Source of the DNA: Dactylosporangium sp. AC04546
Lineage (GTDB): Bacteria; Actinomycetota; Actinomycetes; Mycobacteriales; Micromonosporaceae
Direction of reading: 5' to 3'
Assembly: GCF_022095675.1 (NCBI RefSeq)
Contig: NZ_JAHYSG010000094.1
Coordinates: 1 to 48,129 of the forward strand
DNA length: 48,129 nucleotides
Both the position numbers and the translations under genes were made by a program. The notes below the pieces were generated by a model, which had not been told where the DNA came from, made no database searches, and was given only the letters and a program-made list of their open reading frames with translations. Positions 7,457-16,400 of the stretch are shown here, one piece after another. The first letter of the stretch is position 1, and the number at the start of each line of letters is the position of its first letter.

Positions 7457-9856
7457 GTGGAGGCGGTAGCGGCATCCGGTGACTTCGCCGTCGTCCTGCG
7501 CCGTCTGCGCGAGTCGCGGTCGCTGACCCAGGAGGAGCTCGCCGAGCGGGCGGGCCTCACGGCGAAGGCGATCGGTGCCCTGGAGCGCGGCGAACGGCGC
7601 CGGCCCTACCCGCACACTGTGCGCGCCCTCGCCGACGCACTCGCCCTCGGCGACGACGACCGGGCGGCCCTCGTCGCCGCCGTCCCCAGTCGGCCGCGGG
7701 TCGGGTCAACCCCACCTGCGGTCCCCTCGTCCTCGCCTTCAGCCACCCGGGTCACCGCATCCCCCGTCCCGTTGCCGGCGCCCGGCGGTGCCCGCTACGC
7801 CCCGGCGGGCCCGATGACGCCGCTCATCGGCCGCGACGGCGAGCTCGCCGAGCTGCTGGCCCTCGTCGGCTCGGGTACGTGCCGCCTCGTGACGATCACC
7901 GGGCCCGGCGGGGTGGGCAAGACACGGCTCGCGATGGAGGTGCTGCACCTCGCGGCGCCGGACTTCCCCGGCGGCGCTCACGGCGTCGACCTCTCGGCGG
8001 TGCGGGAGCCGAAACTTGTCGTGCCGAGGATCGCCGCGGCGCTCGGGCTGCCCGACGCGGTCGGCGTCGAGCCCCTCGACGCACTCGTCCCCCACCTGGT
8101 CGGACTGCGGATGCTGCTGGTGCTCGACAACCTGGAGCAGCTGACCAAGGCGGCGCCGGTGCTCGCCGGCCTCGTGGCGCGCTGCCCTGATCTCGTCGTG
8201 GTGGCGACCAGTCGTGCGCCACTGCGGGTACGCGCCGAGCACGAGTTCGTGCTGGGGCCGCTCACCACACCCGCCGCCGACGACGTGGACGCGGTGGCCT
8301 CATCGCCCGCCGTCGCCCTGCTCCTCGACCGGGCCGCGGCCGCCGGGTCCCCCACGGTCGTCACCGACGCCGACGCTCCCGCGCTGGCCGCGATCGTCCG
8401 GCGGCTCGACGGGCTCCCCCTCGCGGTCGAGCTCGCGGCGCCCGGCCTGCGGCTGCTCTCCCCGTGGGCCCTCCTGACCCGGTTGGAGCAGCCGGGCCTC
8501 GGCGCGGGCCTGCGCGACCTGCCCGAGCGGCACCGCACGATGGCCGCGGTGCTCGAGTGGAGCATGGATCTCCTCGAACCCGAGGAGATCGCCCTCTTCG
8601 AGCGTCTGGCGGTCGTCAGCGGCGGGTTCTCCCTCGACTCGATCGAGGCCGTCACCGCAGAGGGCGCCGATGTGCTGCCCGCCCTCGGTGCGCTCGTCGA
8701 CCAGTCGCTGGTGCTTCGGGTGCCGTCGCCCGACCGGCAGCCACGCTTCCGGCTGCTGGAGCCGGTGCGGCAGTACGCGATGCGGCGGCTTCATGCGTCG
8801 GGGCTGGCCACCGCGACCGCCGACCGGCACGCGGCGTACTTCCACGCGCGGGCCACGGCGTCCGCGGCGCTGCTCGAGGGGCCGGACCTCGTGGCCGTGC
8901 TCGACCGGCTCGACGCCGACCACGCCAACCTGCGCTCGGCCTACCTCCGTTTGCTCGAGCTCGATCGGGACGGGGATGCCGCCGAGCTCGCCGGGAGCAT
9001 CTGGCTCTACCTCGCGCTGCGCGGTCACGCCCGCGAGGGCCTCGCGTGGCTGGAGCGGATCGGACCCGGGGCCTCGGACGTCGCACGCTGCCGCGCCCTG
9101 GCCGGCCGGCTCGGGCTGCAGTTGCTGGCCGGCGACCACGTCTCGATGCGCAGCGACGCCGGCGTCGCGGTGGCGTTGGCCGGTCGGGTGGCCGAGCCGG
9201 CCGTGACGTGCGAGGTCCTGACCTTGGCCGGCCAGGCGGCGGTCTTCGCGGGTGCCCTCGACGACGCCGATTCGCTGCTGGCCCGTGCGCTGGTGCAGGC
9301 GGAGGCTGCCGGTCGTCGTTGGGTGGCCGTGCACACCCGGCTCGCGCAGGGCCAGCTCGCCCTCGTCGCGAACGATCTCGCGGCGGCCGGGCTGATCCTG
9401 CCGGAGGCGGTGCGTGCGGCCCGCCAGGTCGGCAACGCCTTCACCCTGGCCACCGCGCTCAACGTGCACGCGACGCTCACTGAACTGCTCGGCGACGAGC
9501 CGGCGACCGCCACGCTGCTCGGTGAGGCGGTGGCCCTGTCGCTCGCCGTCCGGATGAGCTGGACCCTCGGATATGCGCTGCCCGCCCTGGCGAGCCTTGC
9601 GCAACGGGTGGGCGACCCGGTGTCCGCGGCCTGGATCTTCGGGGCGGGCGCCTCGATTTCGGCGGCCGACGCCGTCGACCCCACCTTCCCGGTATCGCGG
9701 GCGCTCTCCGACCGCGGGCTCGACGCCACCCGAGCCGCCCTCGGGGAACTGGAGTTCATCCGCGAGTGGGACGCCGGGCGCGCCGCGAGCGATTCCGAGA
9801 TTCAGGCCCGTGCCGCGGTGGTCACGACGCGCGCAGGCGGCGGACGTAGCGCCTGA
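7457..9856 (+). CDS. XRE-HTH / NB-ARC-type ATPase / helical-repeat transcriptional regulator
   Basis: A 799-aa STAND-class regulator. An XRE helix-turn-helix (residues about 8-70, with SLTQEELAERAGL) is followed by a Ser/Pro linker and a nucleotide-binding domain with Walker A GPGGVGKT (149-156), Walker B MLLVLDN (about 218-225) and the NB-ARC GLPL motif (near 319). A winged-helix segment and a long Ala/Leu-rich helical (TPR-like) C-terminus complete it. Such proteins are thought to sense a ligand through the repeats and switch on nucleotide exchange. The GTG start has no Shine-Dalgarno; TAGCAT lies 7 bases before it, suggesting a leaderless transcript. Its 3' end overlaps the convergent hemerythrin gene by 35 bases. 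Confidence 0.88.
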   Translation: MEAVAASGDFAVVLRRLRESRSLTQEELAERAGLTAKAIGALERGERRRPYPHTVRALADALALGDDDRAALVAAVPSRPRVGSTPPAVPSSSPSATRVTASPVPLPAPGGARYAPAGPMTPLIGRDGELAELLALVGSGTCRLVTITGPGGVGKTRLAMEVLHLAAPDFPGGAHGVDLSAVREPKLVVPRIAAALGLPDAVGVEPLDALVPHLVGLRMLLVLDNLEQLTKAAPVLAGLVARCPDLVVVATSRAPLRVRAEHEFVLGPLTTPAADDVDAVASSPAVALLLDRAAAAGSPTVVTDADAPALAAIVRRLDGLPLAVELAAPGLRLLSPWALLTRLEQPGLGAGLRDLPERHRTMAAVLEWSMDLLEPEEIALFERLAVVSGGFSLDSIEAVTAEGADVLPALGALVDQSLVLRVPSPDRQPRFRLLEPVRQYAMRRLHASGLATATADRHAAYFHARATASAALLEGPDLVAVLDRLDADHANLRSAYLRLLELDRDGDAAELAGSIWLYLALRGHAREGLAWLERIGPGASDVARCRALAGRLGLQLLAGDHVSMRSDAGVAVALAGRVAEPAVTCEVLTLAGQAAVFAGALDDADSLLARALVQAEAAGRRWVAVHTRLAQGQLALVANDLAAAGLILPEAVRAARQVGNAFTLATALNVHATLTELLGDEPATATLLGEAVALSLAVRMSWTLGYALPALASLAQRVGDPVSAAWIFGAGASISAADAVDPTFPVSRALSDRGLDATRAALGELEFIREWDAGRAASDSEIQARAAVVTTRAGGGRSA

Positions 9857-10487
9857 ACTGCCATGCGCCGACGGTCTTCAGCAGGAACCGGATCGGCAGC
9901 GGGAGGTTGCCGAGCATGCGGGCACGCTCCTCGTCGTCGGCGTCCTGGAGCACCAGGCCGAACATGATCGGCAGCTGGCTGGGGGTCATCGCATCCTTGC
10001 CGTGCTGTCCCATCTGGTTCCACTCGGCGGCGGTGACGTGGCGCGAGGCCAGCGGCAGTACCTCGCGCTCCTCCAGATCGAGGTGCTCGAGCAGGGCTGC
10101 CGTGAACCGCTCACAGAGGATCGCGAGATGCTCGCCGGCGGCTTCGGTCGGGGCGGCCTCCCAGGTGGCGAGCGCGGGGGTGATGGCCTCGACGTGCCCG
10201 TCGATGCTGTGGTGCTGCGCCTGCATCGTCTCGACGAGCCCGGTCGACGGCGCGGACCGCTCGAGCAGCAGCGGCCAGAGCACGATGTCCTCGCCGGTGT
10301 GGTGCATCTCGAGGCCGGCAGTACAGAGGCGCAGGTGGCTCGCGACGATCTTCGCGCGGCGGGTGTCGCCCGCGGGTGTGCGACGTACATGGTCGGCGGC
10401 GGCGCCGAACTCTCGCCGGAAGGCGCGGTGGACGACCACCATCTCGTGGACGTCGGGTCGCTGGTCGGCGCGGGTCAGGGCGGTCAC
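9822..10487 (-). CDS. Hemerythrin-like (HHE) protein
   Basis: A 221-aa predicted cytoplasmic protein with a hemerythrin HHE four-helix bundle. Candidate di-iron ligands are His20, His62/His63 in EMHHTGED with Glu66, the QHHSIDGH pair, and HLDLEERE near residue 145. Family members bind oxygen, NO or iron, but the role here is unknown. The start is a GTG at 10487 with a strong GAGGAG site 6 bases upstream; an upstream in-frame ATG is rejected for lack of one. About 50 residues follow the bundle (MFGLVLQDADDEERARMLGNL region), as in many actinobacterial HHE proteins. Its 3' end overlaps the regulator gene by 35 bases. Confidence 0.88.
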   Translation of the reverse strand: MTALTRADQRPDVHEMVVVHRAFRREFGAAADHVRRTPAGDTRRAKIVASHLRLCTAGLEMHHTGEDIVLWPLLLERSAPSTGLVETMQAQHHSIDGHVEAITPALATWEAAPTEAAGEHLAILCERFTAALLEHLDLEEREVLPLASRHVTAAEWNQMGQHGKDAMTPSQLPIMFGLVLQDADDEERARMLGNLPLPIRFLLKTVGAWQFRRYVRRLRAS

Positions 10488-10790
10488 GATGGCTCCTCGT
10501 GGCTGGACGGATCTGGTGCGTCCAGCCTCCTGACCGATGCCGTCCCGCCCCACCCACAACGCCCACACACTCGACCCACACGTCCGCACCGCGCCCCGGC
10601 GAATGCTGTTTCGTGGCGGGTTGTCTGGATTCTTTGTTCCATTTCGTGAGCCGCGCTCAGGACGGCGCGGCCGGGCCCATCAGCGGCTGAACGCAGTTGT
10701 CATCCACTGTGGACAGTCGGCCGCGGACAAGTGGGTCTTGACGACGCATGTCACCATAGGCGTAACAAGAAGGGGGGATAGAACAGGCTT
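10488..10790 (+). promoter_or_regulatory. Promoter region of the NfeD-flotillin-ATPase operon
   Basis: This 303-base gap holds no gene. TTGACG at 10738-10743 is a possible -35 box, but the matching -10 is poor (CATAGG or TAACAA at non-ideal spacing). An unusually G-rich AGGGGGG at 10771-10777 precedes the ATG at 10791 by 13 bases, longer than normal for a ribosome site. An alternative sigma factor may be involved; this is inference. Confidence 0.35.
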
Positions 10791-11369
10791 ATGGGTGAAT
10801 TTCTGAATGCAACCCTCGAATTCCCCACCGTCCTGTTCACCTTCCTCCTCGTCCTCGTCATCGCATACTGGCTGATCGTCCTGTTCGGCGGCGCCGACAC
10901 AGAGGACGCCGACTTCGGCGGCTTCCTGGGCAGCCTCGGCCTGGGCGGCGTACCGGCCACGGTAGGGCTGTCGGTGCTCGTGCTGGTCGCCTGGTTCGTC
11001 AGCCTGGCCGGCTCGACCGTCACCGACGGCGCGCTGCTGCGGTTGGCCGTGCTGGTGGTCGCGCTCGTCGTCGCGTGGCTGGTGACCCGGGTGCTCGTGG
11101 TACCGCTGGGGCGGCTCTTCCCGGCCACGACCGGAGACTCCCGCACCGCGTTCGTAGGGCGCACGTGCGTGGTCCGCACCGGCACCGTCACCGAGACGTT
11201 CGGCCAGGCCGAGGTCACCGCCGCCGACGGCTCCAGCGCGATCGTGCAGGTCCGCCAAACCGGCACCGACACCTTCACCGCGGGCAGCACGGCGGTGATC
11301 TACGAATACGACCAGGACGGCGAGTTCTTCTGGATCGTTCCCACCCCCGGACTGAGGGAGCTTTCATGA
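10791..11369 (+). CDS. NfeD/YqiJ-like membrane protein with OB-fold tail
   Basis: A 192-aa protein with three hydrophobic segments (about 12-33, 52-72 and 78-105), then a soluble beta-rich tail (VGRTCVVRTGTVTETFGQAEV to the end) that resembles the OB-fold of YqiJ/NfeD partners of flotillins. The family is known to co-occur with SPFH proteins and helps place them in the membrane. Its stop overlaps the flotillin start in an ATGA, so the two are translationally coupled. This neighbour is the main support for the call. Confidence 0.82.
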   Translation: MGEFLNATLEFPTVLFTFLLVLVIAYWLIVLFGGADTEDADFGGFLGSLGLGGVPATVGLSVLVLVAWFVSLAGSTVTDGALLRLAVLVVALVVAWLVTRVLVVPLGRLFPATTGDSRTAFVGRTCVVRTGTVTETFGQAEVTAADGSSAIVQVRQTGTDTFTAGSTAVIYEYDQDGEFFWIVPTPGLRELS

Positions 11370-13441
11370 CCGTCATCACCACTGGCTTCCTCGTCGTGAT
11401 CGGCGTGGCCGTGCTCATCGCGATCGGTGTGCTGTTCGCCGTGAGCCGCCTGTTCCGCAAGATCGAGCAGGGCAAGGCGCTGATCATCTCGAAGGTCCGC
11501 AAAGTCGACGTCACGTTCACCGGCGCCGTCGTCCTGCCGGTCCTGCACAAGGCCGAGGTCATGGACATCTCGGTGAAGACGATCGAGATCGAGCGGACCG
11601 GCCGGGAAGGGCTGATCTGCCGCGACAACATTCGCGCCGACATCCGGATCACGTTCTTCGTGCGGGTCAACAAGACCGTCGAGGACGTCATCAAGGTCGC
11701 CCAGGCGATCGGCACGGTCCGGGCCAGCGACCAGGAGACCCTGCAGGAGCTGTTCAACGCGAAGTTCTCCGAGGCGCTCAAGACCGTGGGCAAGCAGCTG
11801 GACTTCGTCGACCTGTACACCAAGCGCGACGAGTTCCGCGACCAGATCGTCCGGGTGATCGGCACCGATCTCAACGGGTACAGCCTTGAGGACGCCGCGA
11901 TCGACTTCCTCGAGCAGACGCCGCTGAGCCACCTCGACAACGCCAACATCCTCGACGCGCAGGGCATCCGGAAGATCACCGAGCTGACCGCGATCGAGCA
12001 CGTGCGGACCAACGAGTTCCGGCGCAACGAGGAGAAGGAGATCAAGCGCCAGGACGTCGACGCCCGCGAGGCGGTTCTGGAGCTGGAGCGCCGTCAGACC
12101 GAGGCGGAGATCAAGCAGGAGCGGGAGGTCGCCACCCTGCGGGCGCGCGAGGAGGCGGAGACCGCCCGGGTCCGCGCCGAGGAGCGGCTCAAGTCGTCGA
12201 CCGCCGAGATCCGCACCGACGAGCAGGTCGGCGTCCAGCACGAGAACAAGCGCCGGGAGATCGCGGTCGCCGAGAAGAACCGCGAGCGGGTCATCGCGAT
12301 CGAGTCGGAGCGCATCGAGAAGGACCGCATGCTCGAGGTCATCGCCCGCCAGCGGGACACCGAGCTGAGCACGATCGCCAAGGACAAGGAGGTCGAGGCC
12401 GAGAAGCGGGCCATCGCCGAGGTCGTCCGGGAGCGGATCGCGGTCGAGCGCACCGTCGCCGAGCAGGAGGAGCAGATCAAGCGCCTCCGCGTCGTCGAGG
12501 AGGCCGAGCGCACCCGCCAGGCCGTCGTCATCCAGGCGGAGGCGGAGGCGCAGGAGAACCTGGTCAAGGGCATCAAGGCGGCCGAGGCGGCCGAGCAGGC
12601 CGCGAAGTTCAAGGCCCGCGAGGAGCTGGTGCTCGCCGAGGCCCGGCAGCAGACCGCTGAGCTGGAGGCCCGCGCCAAGATCCGCCTGGCCGAGGGTGTG
12701 CAGGCCGAGGCGGCCGCGACCGGCCTCGCCGACGTGCAGGTCCGCGAGCGCAACGCCGAGGCGATCGAGAAGGTCGGCCGGGCCGAGGCGGCCGTCGAGC
12801 GGGAGAAGGCGGTCGCGACCGCGGAGGCGATCGAGAAGGCGGGCCTCGCCGAGGTCACCGTCGAGCGGCAGAAGGCCGACGTGTACGCCGACGCGCTGCG
12901 CGACAAGCTCAAGGGCGAGGCCGAGGGTCTCACCGAGAAGGCCGCCGCGCTCGCCGCGATGGACGAGGCGACCCGCGCCCACGAGGAGTACCGCCTGCGT
13001 CTGGAGATGGAGAAGGAGATCCGCCTCGCCGGCATCGACGTGCACCGGCAGGTCGCCGAGCAGCAGGCGATCGTCCTGGCCGCCGGCCTGGAGAAGGCGA
13101 ACATCGACATCGTCGGTGGCGACAGCGTCTTCTTCGACAAGCTGCTCGGCTCGATCAGTCTCGGCAAGAGTGTCGACGGCTTCGTCCAGCACTCCGACGT
13201 CGTGCAGAGCGTCGGCGCCTCCTACCTCAACGGCCACGGCGACCTGGCCGGCGACCTCGGGCGGCTGCTCGGTTCGATGAGCACCGCCGACGTGTCCAAC
13301 CTGACGCTGTCGGCCTTCCTGGTCCAGCAGATCCAGCGTGGCGGCCCCGACCGGGACAAGCTGCGTGAGCTGCTGGACGCGGCCCGCCAGCTCGGCATCG
13401 CCGAGCGGCCCGTCGCGGCCCTGGCCGCGGCCAAGCAGTGA
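11366..13441 (+). CDS. Flotillin/SPFH-domain protein (YqiK-like)
   Basis: A 691-aa membrane-scaffold protein. One N-terminal membrane helix (about 3-26) is followed by an SPFH domain (about 30-200, with KALIISKVRKVDVTFTG) and a very long charged coiled coil rich in Glu, Ala and Arg (about 210-560). A C-terminal segment of about 130 residues ends it. Flotillins oligomerise through the coiled coil and organise membrane microdomains. I start at 11366, the ATG inside the ATGA overlap; the reading frame stays open upstream but there encodes Arg/His-rich shadow sequence. The stop overlaps the next gene's GTG, so the three genes form one operon. Confidence 0.93.
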   Translation: MTVITTGFLVVIGVAVLIAIGVLFAVSRLFRKIEQGKALIISKVRKVDVTFTGAVVLPVLHKAEVMDISVKTIEIERTGREGLICRDNIRADIRITFFVRVNKTVEDVIKVAQAIGTVRASDQETLQELFNAKFSEALKTVGKQLDFVDLYTKRDEFRDQIVRVIGTDLNGYSLEDAAIDFLEQTPLSHLDNANILDAQGIRKITELTAIEHVRTNEFRRNEEKEIKRQDVDAREAVLELERRQTEAEIKQEREVATLRAREEAETARVRAEERLKSSTAEIRTDEQVGVQHENKRREIAVAEKNRERVIAIESERIEKDRMLEVIARQRDTELSTIAKDKEVEAEKRAIAEVVRERIAVERTVAEQEEQIKRLRVVEEAERTRQAVVIQAEAEAQENLVKGIKAAEAAEQAAKFKAREELVLAEARQQTAELEARAKIRLAEGVQAEAAATGLADVQVRERNAEAIEKVGRAEAAVEREKAVATAEAIEKAGLAEVTVERQKADVYADALRDKLKGEAEGLTEKAAALAAMDEATRAHEEYRLRLEMEKEIRLAGIDVHRQVAEQQAIVLAAGLEKANIDIVGGDSVFFDKLLGSISLGKSVDGFVQHSDVVQSVGASYLNGHGDLAGDLGRLLGSMSTADVSNLTLSAFLVQQIQRGGPDRDKLRELLDAARQLGIAERPVAALAAAKQ

Positions 13442-16400
13442 CCGTCGACACGATGGAGCCCGCCGCGGCGAGCCTGGACGCCGGCACGTACGAGGTGCTG
13501 CGCGATCGGCTCGCCGCGCAGGCGGCCGAGCTGACCCGCCGGGCCGAGGCCCTCAACGTGCGGCGGACCGAGGTGTTCGGCGGCACCGAGCTGCGGCTGC
13601 TCGGCACCGAGCGCATCCGCACGGAGCACAACTGCGTCCCCCGCGACATCGTGTCCGTCGGCGGCCTGATGCTGTTCGGGTACAACGTCTTCATCGGCCT
13701 CAAGCCGGAGACGACCGTCGACGACGTGTTCTCGCTGCACCGGTTCAGCCGCGACGGCGACGCGTTCCGGTTCGACGCACCGTCCCCGGACGAGCTGCCC
13801 GGCCTGCTGCGCGACCCGCAGCTGCTGCGCGACTTCGGCGAGGTGTACCGGTACTACCGCGACACCCGGCTGCTGCAGCTGCGGCGACTCGACGGGAAAC
13901 TCCTCGCCGTCTTCCAGACCGGTCCTCGCACCGACGACATCAAGGTGCTGCGCTGGACCGTCGACACCGCCGGCGAAGTGTCCTACGTGGACAACCGCGG
14001 CGAACGCGACCATGTGTTCCTGCCGTCGCACGACTTCGAGTGGACCCCGGTCGGCCGGGAGCACCACGTCCCCGGCCGGCACCCGCACATCTCCATCGAG
14101 GACGTGGTGTTCGTCGAGACCGTCGGCGGTGACCTCACCGTCAAGGTCGAGAACAACACCGAGACGGGCGAGGGCATCTACCACGAGCCGGTCGACGAGC
14201 CGCTGCAGAGCCTGGCCGACGCCGATGTCAGCTACGCGCGGATCGGTCCGCTCGTCCTGCTGCGCATCCGGCCGTACAAGGAAACGGTCTTCAGGTATCT
14301 GGTCTTCAACATCAGGACGCGGGCGGTCGTCCGGCTCGACGGGATCGGCCAGGGCTGCCAGCGGCTGCCGGAGGACCAGGGCCTGATCTTCCCGGGCGGT
14401 TACTACCTGGCCACCGGCGTCGCGCGGACGTTCGACACCGACGTGGCCGACCTCGAGTTCGAGCGCGTCATCCGGTCGAGCAACGGCGAGGACGTCCTCT
14501 ACGTCTTCCACGCCCGTGCCGACGGGCGCTCGCTGCTGCTGCCCTACAACGTCATCCGCAAGGAGGTCGCGAACCCGTTCGTCTGCCACGGCTACTCCCT
14601 GTTCGACGACGGGACGCTGGTGGTCTTCCGGGCCATGTCCGAGGAGCCGACCCGGGTCCACACCATGCAGGTGTGGCAGACGCCGTACCTGTCGGACACG
14701 TACGCCGCGGCCCAGCCGGTCGGGACCGGGCCGCTGGACCGGGTCGGCAACGCGGATCTGGTCCGCGGCATCTCCGACTGCCTGTCGGTGGCCCGCATGG
14801 TCGCCGAGATGGGCGCGTCGGCGGCGGTCTTCGAGGCGATCATCGCCGCGTGCGTCCGCACGTTCGACCACTACCACTGGCTCGGTGAGCCGGACCTCGG
14901 CGACCTGCGCAGCCCGCTCGCCGAGCTGCGCAACACCGCCGAGCAGGTGCTGGCCGAGTTCGAGCGGGTGCAGGCGCTCACCGACCAGGCGGCCACCGCC
15001 CTCGGCGAGGCGGCCGGGCGCATCGAGTCGCTCATCCGCCGCTCCCAGGGCGAGGCGCCGGTGGACACCGACGCCTGGGTGCGCCGCCTCGCCGACCTCC
15101 GCCACGCGCAGGGCTCCCTCGTCCCGCTGCGCGAGCTGCGCTACGCCGACACCGACCGGATCGGCGCCCTGCAGACGCGGCTCGACGAGGAGCTTGTCGC
15201 GGCCGCCAGGCGGGCGGTGACGTTCCTGCAGCGCGACGACGCCTTCGCCGGCTACCACGCCGACGTGGAGCGCCTGGTCGCCGACGCCGAAGCGGTGCGT
15301 ACCGTGGCCGAGGCCGCGCCGGTCGGCGAGCGGCTGACCGCGCAGGCCGAGGGGCTGCAGATCGTCACGGAGGTGGTCGGTTCGCTCGAGATCGCCGACG
15401 CCACCGTCCGGGTCGGCATCCTGGACCGCATCAGCGAGGTCCTCGGCGGCGTCAACCGCGCCCGGGCCGTCCTCGACGCCCGCCGCCGCGAGCTGCTCGC
15501 CGTGGAGGGCCGGGCCGAGTTCGCCGCCGAGTTCGCCCTGCTGGGCCAGGCGGTCGTCGGCGCGCTCGCGGTCGCCGACACGCCCGAGCGATGTGACGAG
15601 CAGCTGGGGCGCCTGATGCTCCAGCTGGAGAACCTCGAGTCCCGCTTCGGCGAGTTCGACGACTTCCTCGCCCAGCTCGGCGACAAGCGCACCGACATCT
15701 ACGAGGCGTTCTCCTCGCGCAAGCAGGCGCTGCTCGACGAGCGCTCCCGCCGCGCCGATCGGCTGGTCGAGTCCGCGGCGCGGATCCTCGGCAGCATCGA
15801 GCGCCGGGTCGCCACGATGACCTCACCCGACGACGTCAACACGTACTTCGCGGCCGACCCGATGGTCGCGAAGCTGCGCGGCGTCGCCGGCGAGCTGCGC
15901 ACGCTCGGCGACCAGGTCCGCGCCGAGGAGCTGGAGGGCCGGGTCAGGACGGCCCGCCTGGAGGCCGGCCGGATGCTGCGCGACCGGCTCGACCTGTTCG
16001 CCGGCTCGGCCGACGTCATCCGCCTCGGCCGGCATCAGTTCGCCGTCAACACCCAGGCGATCGACCTCACGCTCGTGCCGCACGGCGACGAGCTCGCGTT
16101 CACCGTGACCGCGACCGACTACCGCGCGCCGGTCGACGACCCGGTGATCGCCGCCGCCCGCCCCTTCTGGGGACAGCTGCTGGTGTCCGAGGCGCCCGAT
16201 GTGTACCGCGCGGAGCACCTCGCCTGCCTGGTGCTCGACGCCGCGTCGGCGGGAGCGTCCATCGCGGACGGCCCGGTCCTCACGCTGGACGCGCTGCACC
16301 AGGCCGCCCTCATCGGCGGCGGCCTGCGCGACCTTGTGCGCCGTGTCGCCGACAGCCGGTACGCCGAGGGGTACGAGCGGGGCGTCCACGACCACGACGC

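Noticed and set aside
11300..13237. A 645-codon open frame opposite the flotillin gene
   Set aside because: It is the antisense shadow of a Glu/Ala/Arg-rich coiled coil, giving Leu/Asp repeats; no ribosome site or family resemblance.
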